In this document: positions 19,190 to 28,502 of the stretch, one piece after another
Layout of the letters: each line of letters starts with the position of its first letter
Position numbering within the stretch: the stretch's first letter is position 1
From: Gracilimonas amylolytica
GTDB taxonomy: Bacteria > Bacteroidota > Rhodothermia > Balneolales > Balneolaceae
Reading direction: 5' to 3'
DNA: 64,000 bases
Assembly (NCBI RefSeq): GCF_002911695.1
Contig: NZ_PQBS01000037.1
Location: 496,938 to 560,937 of the forward strand
The notes under the pieces: generated by a model
Database searches by the model: none
What the model was told of the DNA's origin: nothing
Seen by the model: the letters and a program-made list of their open reading frames with translations, nothing else
Program-made: the position numbers and the translations under genes

Positions 19190-19224
19190 ATCATTGAGTA
19201 AATCAAAAAACAAAACTCAATGAT
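19190..19224 (+). promoter_or_regulatory. Inverted repeat overlapping the first start codon of the small gene
   Basis: ATCATTGAGT (19190-19199) and ACTCAATGAT (19215-19224) are exact reverse complements with a 15-nt A-rich loop. The ATG at 19220 lies inside the right arm, so in RNA this start codon would be paired. ATGs at 19226 and 19229 lie just outside it. It could be a translational switch or a protein operator. Confidence 0.45.
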
Positions 19225-19567
19225 CATGATGAATAACGCATTAACTACCTTCACTCAAAAACAACCAGCAACCACTTTATTTGCTCTTCCAATTCTGAAG
19301 CGTATTGAACGTGAGAGTCGGCAAGAATACAATGAGATGCAGGAAGCCTTTGAACTCATGGGGTGGGCAGCTCTGCCGGATGCACTTAAGGTTGAGATCC
19401 ATAACGATGTCAGGTTCATGGTGGAAGAACTGAAAGGAAGGTTTTCTTCCGTCGATCCATTTGTAAAACGAAGAAGACAAACTGTTACCTACTGGGTCAA
19501 CTGCTATCAGGATGGTATTTGCAGCCTGGATGCTGCGATCAAAGCCTTGAAAGTAAAGTCGCTTTAA
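19220..19567 (+). CDS. Small hypothetical protein
   Basis: 115 residues from the first ATG; starts at 19226 or 19229 are equally possible because the frame begins M-I-M-M. I do not recognise a family. The protein is predicted to be soluble and mainly helical, with a basic patch KRRRQ near residue 84 and two cysteines (~94 and 100). The segment RQEYNEMQEAFELMGWAALPDALK is amphipathic. Coding potential looks real: its base use resembles the neighbours, it fills the space between the kinase and guaB, and it is preceded by ordered leader structures. Function unknown. Confidence 0.6.
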   Translation: MIMMNNALTTFTQKQPATTLFALPILKRIERESRQEYNEMQEAFELMGWAALPDALKVEIHNDVRFMVEELKGRFSSVDPFVKRRRQTVTYWVNCYQDGICSLDAAIKALKVKSL

Positions 19568-19651
19568 AAGGATATACCTGAAAACGTTACAATGGTGAGA
19601 TAAAAGCTGCAAAAATTGTGAATCGATGCAGAACTTCCAAAGAGATATACT

Positions 19652-19660
19652 TATCTTTGA
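19652..19660 (+). promoter_or_regulatory. Putative -7 element (TATCTTTGA) of guaB
   Basis: Exact match to the Bacteroidota -7 consensus TAnnTTTG, 28 bp upstream of the chosen guaB ATG. No convincing -33 box. It lies after the more distal in-frame codon at 19626, supporting the later start. Confidence 0.5.
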
Positions 19661-19688
19661 AAAACTGCAAGCCAAACAATTTCTTTTG

Positions 19689-21176
19689 ATGCACAATACA
19701 AATAACTCCTCTCCATTTGAACGCATTACACGACAGGGACTTACATACGATGACGTACTCCTTGTGCCTAACTATTCCAAGGTACTTCCACGCGATGTGG
19801 ATACCCGTGTCAGGCTCACACCGAATCTGACGCTCAACGTTCCGATCATCAGTGCAGCCATGGATACGGTTTCTGAATATCGTCTGGCTATTGCACTTGC
19901 CCGCGAGGGTGGGATCGCCATGCTTCATAAGAATATGAGTATCGAGGATCAGGCTGAGCATGCCCGTTTGGTGAAAAGAAGTGAAAGCGGGATGATAGTG
20001 GATCCTGTGACCCTGAAAAAGGAGGCCACGGTTAAAGAAGCCCGCGCTCTGATGAGAAAGCAAAAGATCGGTGGGATCCCTATTGTTGATGATTCCGGAA
20101 TATTGATCGGGATCGTGACCAACAGAGATCTTCGGTTTGAGTCGGCCATGAATAAGAAACTGGGGGAGATCATGACACATGAAGATCTCATCACCGCCAA
20201 AGAGGGAACGAATCTTCAGCAGGCGGAAGAGATCCTTCAGAAGCATAAGGTGGAAAAACTCCCTATTGTTGATAACAATAATAAATTGGTAGGGCTGATC
20301 ACCTTTAAGGATATCGAAAAGAAAATGAACTTTCCGAACGCCTGTAAAGATGATATGGGAAGACTGAGAGTTGGGGCCGCTGTAGGCGTGACGGCAGATA
20401 CCATGGATCGGGTAGATGCCTTGGTTGCCGCCAGTGTGGATGTAATAACGGTTGATACCGCTCATGGACACTCACAGGGAGTACTTGATACCATCAAAAA
20501 AATAAAATCTGTTTATCCTGACCTGAATGTGATCGGGGGTAATATAGCCACCCGTGCTGCGGCTGAAGCGTTGGTTGAAGCCGGTGCAGATGTCGTGAAA
20601 GTTGGGGTTGGTCCCGGTTCAATTTGTACAACCCGTGTGGTAACCGGCGTTGGGGTTCCTCAGCTTAGTGCCGTTATGGAAGTGGCTGAGTTTACCAGAG
20701 AAAATGGAATAGGCTTGATCGCAGATGGCGGTATCAAGCAAACCGGTGATATCCCAAAAGCCATTGCCGGAGGAGCCGATGCGGTCATGATGGGCTCCAT
20801 GTTTGCCGGTGTGGATGAGAGTCCGGGTGAAACCATTATTTATGAGTCAAGAAAATATAAGTCATACAGGGGAATGGGTAGCATCGGAGCCATGAACAAA
20901 GGGTCCAAAGATCGCTATTTCCAGGATGTTGAGGATGATATTAATAAGCTGGTTCCTGAGGGCATTGAGGGGCGTGTTCCATTTAAAGGATACCTCAGCG
21001 AGGTGGTACATCAGATGACCGGTGGGTTAAGAGCGGCCATGGGATATGCAGGCGCCGCTGACATCGATGAGATGAAGAAAGCTGAATTTGTACAGATCTC
21101 AGCTGCGGCTTATAAAGAAAGTCACCCACACTCCGTTCAGATCACAAAAGAAGCTCCAAACTATTCGGTTTCATAA
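19689..21176 (+). CDS. guaB: IMP dehydrogenase
   Basis: 495 residues. Oxidises IMP to XMP with NAD, the committed step of GMP synthesis; cytoplasmic tetramer. The catalytic cysteine lies in [19 protein letters not shown] tandem CBS pair is inserted in the barrel (about residues 95-215). The flap region KGSKDRYFQ is present. The frame is open to 19626, but the ATG at 19689 begins the family N-terminus and falls just after a good -7 element, so the earlier codons are leader. It probably has its own transcript; the glycosyltransferase begins 14 bp later and may be co-transcribed. Confidence 0.97.
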   Translation: MHNTNNSSPFERITRQGLTYDDVLLVPNYSKVLPRDVDTRVRLTPNLTLNVPIISAAMDTVSEYRLAIALAREGGIAMLHKNMSIEDQAEHARLVKRSESGMIVDPVTLKKEATVKEARALMRKQKIGGIPIVDDSGILIGIVTNRDLRFESAMNKKLGEIMTHEDLITAKEGTNLQQAEEILQKHKVEKLPIVDNNNKLVGLITFKDIEKKMNFPNACKDDMGRLRVGAAVGVTADTMDRVDALVAASVDVITVDTAHGHSQGVLDTIKKIKSVYPDLNVIGGNIATRAAAEALVEAGADVVKVGVGPGSICTTRVVTGVGVPQLSAVMEVAEFTRENGIGLIADGGIKQTGDIPKAIAGGADAVMMGSMFAGVDESPGETIIYESRKYKSYRGMGSIGAMNKGSKDRYFQDVEDDINKLVPEGIEGRVPFKGYLSEVVHQMTGGLRAAMGYAGAADIDEMKKAEFVQISAAAYKESHPHSVQITKEAPNYSVS

Positions 21177-21190
21177 ACGGCTTGTCCGGC

Positions 21191-22471
21191 ATGAAAAACG
21201 TGCTCTTATTGGTGTATTACTTTCCTCCACTGGGAGGGAGTGGGGTTCAGCGTCCGCTCAAATTTGTAAAATACCTTCGTGAGTTTGGATGGAACCCGAT
21301 CGTGGTTTGTCCTGAGCCGGGAGCCTATCCGTATTCAGATCATTCCTTACTTGATGAACTGACGAATATTGGGGTAGAGGTCCACAGGGTGACTGCAAAA
21401 ACTCCGTTTCATTTGCCATTTATAAAGGGCAGACAAGCGGATATTTCAGAAAAAATCACAGAACTTGGCAGAAGGTTAACCCGGCTGTTGATGTACCCGG
21501 ATAACAAAAAGGGATGGATCGGACCGGCGGTAGATAAGGCAATAGAATTGTCTAAGGAACAGAGGTTTGATCTGATATTCAGTACCGCTCCTCCGTTTAG
21601 CAATCATATTGCGGCTTCCGAAATAAAAGAAAGGTTACAAATTCCTCTTGTACTTGATTATCGGGATGCCTGGACGAACAATCACTTTATGGATGATCTG
21701 TTCAGATGGCAAAAACGAATTCACAGCAGATTGGAGAGGGATTGCCTCAAAAATGCTGATCAGGTTATCGTATTGGATGAATTTATGGGGCAATCGATCA
21801 AGCAGGCTCATCCGAAAATTGACCCCAAAACACAGGTCATTGCGCATGGTTATGATCCGGATGATTTTAAAGGAACAAATGAAGCTACGTTACCCTATAA
21901 GCCGGGGAAGCTGAATCTTCTGTATAGCGGGCTTTTTTATGAGTCTAACCAGCCTGATATCTTATTAAGGGCCATTGATGCATTGAATGAAGCATCCGCT
22001 ATAAATATGAATGATATACATCTTCATTTTCAGGGAGGTTTGACCCCTCGCATCAATAAGTTGGTAAACGGACTTGGTTTGGGAAATTCTGTAACAGATC
22101 TGGGATACGTCACTCATATAAATGCTGTTTCCAATTTGATGAAAGCTGATGCACTTTGGATGATATCCAATTTTGATCCGGTTCATAAACAGGTTAAAAG
22201 CGGAAAGCTGTTCGAATATTTAGGCACCGGAAAACCTGTTTTAGGCCTGGTACATGAAGGTGCTGAACTGGAAACCCTGAAAAGCTATGGTGCCGGTTAT
22301 ACGGCACCACCTGATGATCTTGAGGCTGTAAAAGAGGCCTTGTTATCTTTGTATAATGATTGGAAACAAAAGGCTTTAAAACAGCCTAAAAAGGCATACA
22401 TGGAACAATTTGACCGGCGGAAATTAACACAATCACTGTCGGACGTATTCGATTCACTTACTTCGCAATAA
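21191..22471 (+). CDS. Glycosyltransferase, GT-B fold (GT4-like)
   Basis: 426 residues. The N-terminus (LLLVYYFPPLGGSGVQRPLK) is the glycine-rich start typical of GT4-type transferases. The C-terminal half has the donor-binding features LLYSGLFYESNQPD and GKLFEYLGTGKPVLGLV with the conserved glutamate of the family. No signal peptide or membrane helix, so a cytoplasmic or peripheral enzyme building a glycan or glycolipid. Acceptor and donor cannot be told. A TTG at 21182 is possible, but the ATG at 21191 starts at the conserved strand. Spacing to guaB (14 bp) and to the M23 peptidase (30 bp) suggests one transcript. Confidence 0.87.
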   Translation: MKNVLLLVYYFPPLGGSGVQRPLKFVKYLREFGWNPIVVCPEPGAYPYSDHSLLDELTNIGVEVHRVTAKTPFHLPFIKGRQADISEKITELGRRLTRLLMYPDNKKGWIGPAVDKAIELSKEQRFDLIFSTAPPFSNHIAASEIKERLQIPLVLDYRDAWTNNHFMDDLFRWQKRIHSRLERDCLKNADQVIVLDEFMGQSIKQAHPKIDPKTQVIAHGYDPDDFKGTNEATLPYKPGKLNLLYSGLFYESNQPDILLRAIDALNEASAINMNDIHLHFQGGLTPRINKLVNGLGLGNSVTDLGYVTHINAVSNLMKADALWMISNFDPVHKQVKSGKLFEYLGTGKPVLGLVHEGAELETLKSYGAGYTAPPDDLEAVKEALLSLYNDWKQKALKQPKKAYMEQFDRRKLTQSLSDVFDSLTSQ

Positions 22472-22501
22472 TTACGCGACTATTGTTTAACTTGAAGGTC
22501 T

Positions 22502-23359
22502 ATGATCGATCTGTTAAAAAAATTATTTGAACAACGCCATAAGGAAATTACGGTGATGCTGTTGGATGACACCCAGCCGGGGGAGGATAATTCGTACAGA
22601 TTATATCCGAACAGCATTTTTGGGATCTTCATGACCATATTTGTGATCATGATGGTAGTGATTGCCGCCACTTTCATGGTGACTCCGCTGGGTGAATTAC
22701 TGTATAATTCTGATGAAGCGGAAATACGTGCTCAGATCATGGAGATCACCAATAAGACCATAGCTTTGGAAGATTCTCTCAAAAAAAGAGATACTCAACT
22801 TCAGGAAATGAAAAACATTATCCGTTTGAGTGTTGATACGACGTTGGCAATGGATCAGCGTTTCGATCAGATGTTCTCGGAAACCCAAAGCACAGACGAT
22901 GGAAATTTTATATCGATGGAGCAGTTCGGTTCCATAGAAAAATTATCACAGAACGAGATCCTATTCTCCAACGTATCCAAAACCATACCTGACTTTCCCG
23001 GCCGTTATCCGGTCAATGGGTCATTGACAAGAGGTTATTTACCGGAAGAAGAACATTATGGGATAGATATTGCCACCGGTATAGATGAACCGGTCATAAA
23101 TATTGCTGATGGTTCCGTGTTTACCAGCAGCTGGACGATCAACAATGGCTATGTGATCTCTATTCAGCATGGTAACGGAGTGGTTACCACCTTTAAACAT
23201 TTGGCAAAGCTAAACAAAAGAGAAGGGGACCTCGTACTGAAAGGGGATATTTTAGGATCTACGGGTGATGCAGGTGTATTAAGTACCGGTCCGCATCTAC
23301 ACCTTGAAGTATGGAAAGATGGCGTTCCTCAAAATCCGGAATTATATTTAATCAACTAA
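22502..23359 (+). CDS. Membrane-anchored M23 (LytM-type) peptidase
   Basis: 285 residues. One transmembrane segment (~40-62) follows a short cytoplasmic tail. A coiled-coil region (~75-110, MEITNKTIALEDSLKKRD…) is next, then a C-terminal M23 domain. The zinc ligands are intact: HYGID (~183-187), and HLH in GPHLHLEV, with the catalytic histidine in FKHLAK. It should therefore be an active endopeptidase on peptidoglycan cross-bridges in the periplasm, unlike the degenerate LytM regulators. It is directly followed (8 bp) by a bactofilin gene, a pairing known from cell-shape modules. Confidence 0.9.
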   Translation: MIDLLKKLFEQRHKEITVMLLDDTQPGEDNSYRLYPNSIFGIFMTIFVIMMVVIAATFMVTPLGELLYNSDEAEIRAQIMEITNKTIALEDSLKKRDTQLQEMKNIIRLSVDTTLAMDQRFDQMFSETQSTDDGNFISMEQFGSIEKLSQNEILFSNVSKTIPDFPGRYPVNGSLTRGYLPEEEHYGIDIATGIDEPVINIADGSVFTSSWTINNGYVISIQHGNGVVTTFKHLAKLNKREGDLVLKGDILGSTGDAGVLSTGPHLHLEVWKDGVPQNPELYLIN

Positions 23360-23367
23360 AAAAGAAT

Positions 23368-23790
23368 ATGCTCAACTCTAAGAAATCATCAAATAACGTG
23401 TCAGACAATTCAAGACAATCACCGACAGTTAACATCATCAGTGAAGGCACCAGGCTTAAAGGAGATCTGATCTCAGATTCTGATATTCGGGTTGCCGGTA
23501 CCATTGAGGGTGAAGCGAATTCAAAAGGAAAGATCATTGTAACCGGAAACGGTAAGATCAATGGAAATATTGATTCTGCCGATGCCGACATTGCCGGAAA
23601 AGTAGATGGTGAGGTAAAAGTTTCCGGAAAATTAACCCTGCGCGCCAATGCCATAATTGATGGCAACATTTACACGAAGACGCTGATCGTGGAAGAAGGA
23701 GCTCAGATCAACGGTTCCTGCCGAATGGGTGCCGATGCAAAATCTTTCAACAAGCCTAAAGCGACCGAATCAACTACGGCCGGCAGCTAA
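23368..23790 (+). CDS. Bactofilin
   Basis: 140 residues. A polymer-forming cytoskeletal protein with a right-handed beta-helix core. The hexapeptide-like rhythm is clear (TRLKGDLISDSDIRVAGTIEG, GNGKINGNIDSADADIAGKV). Unstructured N- and C-terminal tails flank the core. The frame is open upstream into the M23 gene, but the ATG at 23368 lies just behind the peptidase stop and gives the usual size. Bactofilins recruit peptidoglycan hydrolases to sites of curvature or growth; the M23 neighbour is the probable partner. Confidence 0.93.
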   Translation: MLNSKKSSNNVSDNSRQSPTVNIISEGTRLKGDLISDSDIRVAGTIEGEANSKGKIIVTGNGKINGNIDSADADIAGKVDGEVKVSGKLTLRANAIIDGNIYTKTLIVEEGAQINGSCRMGADAKSFNKPKATESTTAGS

Positions 23791-23805
23791 TATAATCCTG
23801 ATTCA

Positions 23806-24030
23806 TTGCCAAAAGAGCTTCTTCCAAAAAAATACATGGCATACCTTGGCCTTGGAGCAGAGATAGCGGCATCTTTGTTGGTTCCAATATTGATCGGGTA
23901 TTACCTGGATGAATATTTTGGCACGTCTCCCTTCATTTTGATGGCAGGAGTGTTGGGTGCTATGATAGGCTTTGGCTTCATGATCGTCCGGATCACTAAG
24001 AAACTGGATTCCGAGGATAAGCGTGAATGA
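23806..24030 (+). CDS. AtpZ/AtpI-family small membrane protein
   Basis: 74 residues, two transmembrane helices (about 15-35 and 42-62). It matches the AtpZ-like family found at the head of ATP synthase operons (YLGLGAEIAASLLVPILIGY and the GxGFGF-type second helix). The start is a TTG at 23806; a shorter ATG start (23836) would remove the charged tail PKELLPKK. The family has been linked to Mg/Ca transport or c-ring assembly; its role here is inferred from position. It overlaps the next gene by 8 bp. Confidence 0.82.
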   Translation: MPKELLPKKYMAYLGLGAEIAASLLVPILIGYYLDEYFGTSPFILMAGVLGAMIGFGFMIVRITKKLDSEDKRE

Positions 24031-24397
24031 TCACATCTTTAAAAACTCACTGAAGATCTCCGCACTGCTTTTGATGATATCTGCTACTTTTTTTTTAGCC
24101 GATGCAGCCAAGGGTGTAGCTGTGACAGCGGGAGTGATGCTGAGTTCGGTCTTTGTGGTAAGCAGCGGGTGGATACTTGAAAAGTTCGAAAACACGGAAG
24201 GTAGCCTGTTTATAAAGGTTTATGTGTTTTCTATAGCTATTCGGTTTTTGATCGTGCTAACCCTCTTCATCATTTTGCTTGCAACCACAAAAATTGATGA
24301 AATCTACTTTACAGTTAGTTTTATAATTTCCTATCTTTGTCAATCTGTAACGGAAATGATTTTAATCAACAAATTTCTTCAAAAGAGCGGCAGTTAA
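24023..24397 (+). CDS. ATP synthase subunit I-like membrane protein
   Basis: 124 residues, four hydrophobic segments (about 8-27, 33-50, 68-87, 93-115). Its position between the AtpZ-like gene and atpB, and its hydrophobic pattern, are those of AtpI-like proteins, although the sequence itself is weakly conserved. It starts with GTG inside the previous gene (8-bp overlap), so translation is coupled. It ends 5 bp before atpB and contains a candidate internal promoter in its 3' part. Confidence 0.68.
   Translation: MNDHIFKNSLKISALLLMISATFFLADAAKGVAVTAGVMLSSVFVVSSGWILEKFENTEGSLFIKVYVFSIAIRFLIVLTLFIILLATTKIDEIYFTVSFIISYLCQSVTEMILINKFLQKSGS
24332..24340 (+). promoter_or_regulatory. Putative internal -7 element (TATCTTTGT) ahead of atpB
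   Basis: Exact TAnnTTTG match inside the coding end of the preceding gene, 62 bp before the atpB ATG. It could provide extra transcription of the F-ATPase structural genes independent of the upstream cell-shape genes. No clear -33 box. Confidence 0.4.
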
Positions 24398-24402
24398 AGA
24401 CA

Positions 24403-25488
24403 ATGATTCAAACCCTGCGTCGAGTTTTCTTAACTCTTTTATTTCTCAGTGTAAGCACATCAAATACATTCGCAGCCGACGATGCTGAAGGGGCTCAGGA
24501 GCCTGTCATCGACGTGATGGGGACTGTTGCTGATCACGACTATTTTAAAGTACCTAAGTTTATCAACGGTGGTAAGCTTTATCTGCCAAGGATATTTTAC
24601 TGGGAGACTGCAGAAGGAGAGGCGCAGTTGAGTGCCTATGCTTCCACTAAAAAAGCACTGGCCTCAGATGAATTTATTGAGACTGATGAAGGGGCTATCG
24701 TTCCGGCAGGTGGGGGAAGTATTAAAGTCGATCTTTCGATCACATCACACCTGGTCTATTTCTGGCTGGGGATGGGTTTGGCTGTAATTCTCACCATAAT
24801 GGCCGCAAGTCGCTACAAAAAAGGAATTGGCCGGGATGTTGAGCCAAAAGGAGCGATGCAAAACATCTTTGAAGTGTTATTTGTTTTCATTCGGGATGAT
24901 GTGGCGCGTGATAATATTGATGCGCATAAGGCTGACAGATACGTTCCATTTCTGTTCACCATGTTCATGGGGATCTCATTTATGAACTTATTTGGGTTGT
25001 TGCCTTGGGCAGCAACGGCAACGGCTGATCTGACAGTTACAGCAACACTGGCATTAGTGACATTTGTGATCACGCAGTTCAGCGGTACTAAAGACCACTG
25101 GGCTCACGTCTTTTGGTTTCCCGGAGTTCCAGGATGGGTGAGATTCATCCTGACACCCGTTGAAATATTGGGTTTATTTACCAAGCCGTTCGCGCTGGCC
25201 ATTCGTTTGTTCGCCAACATGTTGTCAGGTAAGATCATGATCATTGCCATTCTTGGTTTGGTCTTTATCTTTGCTGACCTCTTTGGAGCCGGGGCCGGAT
25301 TTGGAGTTGGAATATTCTCAGTTTCATTGACCGTTGTATTGTACGCCTTGAAAGTATTTGTCGGCCTCTTGCAGGCATACATCTTTACATTATTGTCAGC
25401 TGTATTTATTGGAATGGCAGCTGAAGATCATCATCATGATGAAGAAGGATATCACACAGAACATATTGCTGAAGAAGTTTCAGCTTAA
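24403..25488 (+). CDS. atpB: ATP synthase F0 subunit a
   Basis: 361 residues. Proton half-channel subunit of F-type ATP synthase in the inner membrane. The essential arginine lies in FALAIRLFANMLSGK. The C-terminal helices (LKVFVGLLQAYIFTLLSAVFIGM) are typical. It carries an N-terminal signal-like segment (LRRVFLTLLFLSVSTSNTFA) and ~100 extra periplasmic residues, a feature of Bacteroidota/Chlorobi AtpB. The C-terminal tail is histidine-rich (EDHHHDEEGYHTEH). The ATG at 24403 is preferred over the upstream frame start at 24337, which lies in the previous gene. Confidence 0.95.
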   Translation: MIQTLRRVFLTLLFLSVSTSNTFAADDAEGAQEPVIDVMGTVADHDYFKVPKFINGGKLYLPRIFYWETAEGEAQLSAYASTKKALASDEFIETDEGAIVPAGGGSIKVDLSITSHLVYFWLGMGLAVILTIMAASRYKKGIGRDVEPKGAMQNIFEVLFVFIRDDVARDNIDAHKADRYVPFLFTMFMGISFMNLFGLLPWAATATADLTVTATLALVTFVITQFSGTKDHWAHVFWFPGVPGWVRFILTPVEILGLFTKPFALAIRLFANMLSGKIMIIAILGLVFIFADLFGAGAGFGVGIFSVSLTVVLYALKVFVGLLQAYIFTLLSAVFIGMAAEDHHHDEEGYHTEHIAEEVSA

Positions 25489-25517
25489 TAACATAATCTA
25501 ACATCAATAAAAACTAA

Positions 25518-25751
<234 letters not shown>

Positions 25752-25770
25752 TTAAAGGTAGGTAACTATC

Positions 25771-26286
25771 ATGACTTTCCTATTAGCAGGTGGAGGCGGT
25801 TTACTGTCATTTAATACCGGGTTTGCGATCTGGATCTTAGTATCCCTGATCATATTTCTTCTGGTAATGATGAAATACGCCGTTCCTCCAATTATGACGG
25901 CACTCACAGATCGTGAGCAAAACATCAAGGAATCTTTAGAGGCAGCTGAAAAGGCGATTGCCAAAGCAGAGAAGATCTCTAAAGATAACGAGAAAGCCTT
26001 ACGTGAAGCTGAAGCAAAAGCTCAGCAAATACGCAAGGAAGCCGTCGATGAAGCTGAGTTGATACGCGTTGAGCGCATCAATAAGGCTAAAGAGGAGGCC
26101 GATCAAATTATTGAACAGGCCAAGGCGACTATCGAGCAGGAGAAAAAACAAGCTCTTGATGAATTGAGAAGCGAAGTGGCGAAATTAGCCGTTAAATCAG
26201 CTTCAATCATCATTGATTCTGAGCTTGATAATGAAAAGAATAAAAAGCTGGTAGATAAATTTTTAACCGATCTATCTAAAAACTAA
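25771..26286 (+). CDS. atpF: ATP synthase F0 subunit b
   Basis: 171 residues. One N-terminal membrane helix (~12-32) followed by a long charged coiled coil rich in K, E and A (EAAEKAIAKAEKISKDNEKA…), ending in the delta-binding region. Forms the peripheral stalk linking F0 to F1. Preceded by AAAGGTAGG, a good ribosome-binding site. Ends 7 bp before atpH. Confidence 0.95.
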   Translation: MTFLLAGGGGLLSFNTGFAIWILVSLIIFLLVMMKYAVPPIMTALTDREQNIKESLEAAEKAIAKAEKISKDNEKALREAEAKAQQIRKEAVDEAELIRVERINKAKEEADQIIEQAKATIEQEKKQALDELRSEVAKLAVKSASIIIDSELDNEKNKKLVDKFLTDLSKN

Positions 26287-26293
26287 TTAATAC

Positions 26294-26842
26294 ATGCTGG
26301 TATCTAAGGCTTCAGGAAGGTACGCAAAAGCACTTTTAGAGCTTGCTGAAGAACATAATAAAGTTGAGCAAACTCTACAGGATATCCTGTTTATTAAGGC
26401 TACACTGGATGATTCAAGAGAACTATTGCTGTTCTTAAAGAGTCCTATCATCAAGCCTGAGAAAAAAGTGGCTGCCCTTGAAGAGATCTTTGGAGGAAAG
26501 GTTAGTGAGCTTGTTCATAAGTTCATTTCCCTGATCGCCCGGAAAAACCGTCAGAGCATGATCGATCAGATCGCAAATTCGTTTATTGAAATATATAACG
26601 ATCACGCCGGTATCATCCAAGCTAAGATATCTGTTGCTCAGAAACTTACAGAAGAACAATTATCTAATGTAAAAGATAAGATCGCTTCTGTGACAGGTAA
26701 AAAAGTTCAGATCACTGAAGAAGTGGATGCAGATCTTAAGGGCGGGATGGCCATTAAGATATCAGACACTGTGATCGATGGTACCGTTAAGCATAAATTA
26801 GAACAGCTTGAAGATGTATTCCTTAGTTCAGCTATGGAATAA
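26294..26842 (+). CDS. atpH: ATP synthase F1 subunit delta
   Basis: 182 residues. Stator subunit that joins the b dimer to the top of the alpha/beta hexamer. The helical N-domain (SGRYAKALLELAEEHNKVEQTLQDI) and the C-terminal motif DLKGGMAIKISDTVIDGTVKHKL are typical of AtpH. Followed after 34 bp by atpA. Confidence 0.95.
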   Translation: MLVSKASGRYAKALLELAEEHNKVEQTLQDILFIKATLDDSRELLLFLKSPIIKPEKKVAALEEIFGGKVSELVHKFISLIARKNRQSMIDQIANSFIEIYNDHAGIIQAKISVAQKLTEEQLSNVKDKIASVTGKKVQITEEVDADLKGGMAIKISDTVIDGTVKHKLEQLEDVFLSSAME

Positions 26843-26876
26843 AATTATAAAAACCTTTTTTAACTAGATATATAAG

Positions 26877-28484
26877 ATGAGTCAAGTCAGACCAGACGAA
26901 GTTTCAGCCATATTAAGAAAGCAACTTTCAGGCTTCGACAACGAGGCAGATACCTATGATGTAGGTACCGTACTTGAAGTGGGTGATGGTATTGCCCGCG
27001 TTTACGGATTGTCTAAAGTACAGGCCGGTGAGTTGGTTGAACTGCCTGATTCCAAAGATGACAACGGTAATCCTGTGACCGGAATGGTACTTAACCTCGA
27101 GGAAGACAACGTAGGTATTGTACTTTTCGGATCTGCAAATGCCGTAGAAGAAGGTCACACTGTTAAAAGAACCAACGATATTGCCTCCATTCAGGTAGGC
27201 GAGGGACTTTTAGGTCGTGTGATCAATCCACTTGGTATACCTATTGATGGAAAGGGCAGTATAAGCGGAGAAACGATCAAATTACCACTGGAGCGAAAAG
27301 CACCCGGTGTAATTTATCGCGAACCGGTAGCTGAACCACTTCAAACAGGTCTGAAATCTATTGACTCTCTGATCCCGATCGGTAGAGGGCAGCGTGAATT
27401 GATCATTGGTGACCGTCAAACCGGTAAAACTGCGGTAGCTATTGATACGATCATCAATCAGCAATCTACACAGGATACTGATACTCCGGTACATTGTATT
27501 TATGTAGCTGTTGGTCAGAAAGGTTCAACTGTTGCTAACATCCGTAAGGTACTGGAAGACAACGGTGCCATGAAGTACACGACCATTGTAGCTGCACCTG
27601 CCAGTACATCAGCTCCACTTAGATATATTGCACCATTTGCCGGTGCTGCTATCGGTGAATACTTCCGTGATACTGGTCGTCACGCGCTTGTAATTTATGA
27701 TGATCTCTCAAAACAGGCTGTTGCATACCGTGAACTTTCCCTGCTACTGAAACGACCTCCAGGTCGTGAAGCCTATCCTGGTGATGTATTTTACCTGCAT
27801 AGTCGTTTACTTGAACGTGCTGCTAAGATCATCAATGATGATGAAGTAGCCAAGAAAATGAACAACATACCTGAAGAACTGAAACCAAAGGTTAAAGGAG
27901 GAGGATCACTGACGGCTCTTCCGGTTATTGAAACTCAAGCCGGTGACGTTTCAGCCTATATTCCGACCAATGTGATCTCTATTACCGATGGTCAGATCTT
28001 CCTTGATACGGATCTGTTTAATCAGGGTATCCGTCCTGCTATTGACGTAGGTACTTCGGTATCTCGAGTGGGTGGGTCTGCTCAGGTTAAGTCCATGAAG
28101 AAACTTTCAGGTACCCTTAAACTTGACCTGGCTCAGTATCGTGAGCTTGAAGCCTTTGCTAAGTTCGGATCTGATCTTGATGCCTCTACTCAGGCTCAAT
28201 TGAGAAAAGGTGAAAGAACGGTAGAACTATTGAAACAGGGTGAATATCAGCCATTGCCTGTTGAGCAACAAATTGCTCTGTTGAAGATCAATTCAGAGGG
28301 TCTGTTAGATAAACTTGCTGTAGAGCAGATCAGTGATTTTGAAAAGCAATACCTCGAAACTGTAGGAATCAAGTTTGAGAAGGAAATGCAATCACTGTCA
28401 GAAACTGGCGTATTAGACGATAGTTTTGGTGATGAATTGATCAAGATCGCTAATTCAGTTATTGATCAGATCACAGCTAACTAA
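26877..28484 (+). CDS. atpA: ATP synthase F1 subunit alpha
   Basis: 535 residues. Non-catalytic nucleotide-binding subunit of F1. Walker A GDRQTGKT at residues 178-185. The alpha-subunit signature [14 protein letters not shown] is present, as are the beta-barrel N-domain and helical C-domain. The sequence contains [18 protein letters not shown], matching alpha rather than beta subunits. It is 18 bp upstream of atpG. Confidence 0.97.
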   Translation: MSQVRPDEVSAILRKQLSGFDNEADTYDVGTVLEVGDGIARVYGLSKVQAGELVELPDSKDDNGNPVTGMVLNLEEDNVGIVLFGSANAVEEGHTVKRTNDIASIQVGEGLLGRVINPLGIPIDGKGSISGETIKLPLERKAPGVIYREPVAEPLQTGLKSIDSLIPIGRGQRELIIGDRQTGKTAVAIDTIINQQSTQDTDTPVHCIYVAVGQKGSTVANIRKVLEDNGAMKYTTIVAAPASTSAPLRYIAPFAGAAIGEYFRDTGRHALVIYDDLSKQAVAYRELSLLLKRPPGREAYPGDVFYLHSRLLERAAKIINDDEVAKKMNNIPEELKPKVKGGGSLTALPVIETQAGDVSAYIPTNVISITDGQIFLDTDLFNQGIRPAIDVGTSVSRVGGSAQVKSMKKLSGTLKLDLAQYRELEAFAKFGSDLDASTQAQLRKGERTVELLKQGEYQPLPVEQQIALLKINSEGLLDKLAVEQISDFEKQYLETVGIKFEKEMQSLSETGVLDDSFGDELIKIANSVIDQITAN

Positions 28485-28502
28485 TTTATACCGGACGGAT
28501 TA

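Noticed and set aside
19587..20471. 294-codon frame on the minus strand
   Set aside because: Lies entirely antisense to guaB, which has all its motifs; no family pattern in the translation.
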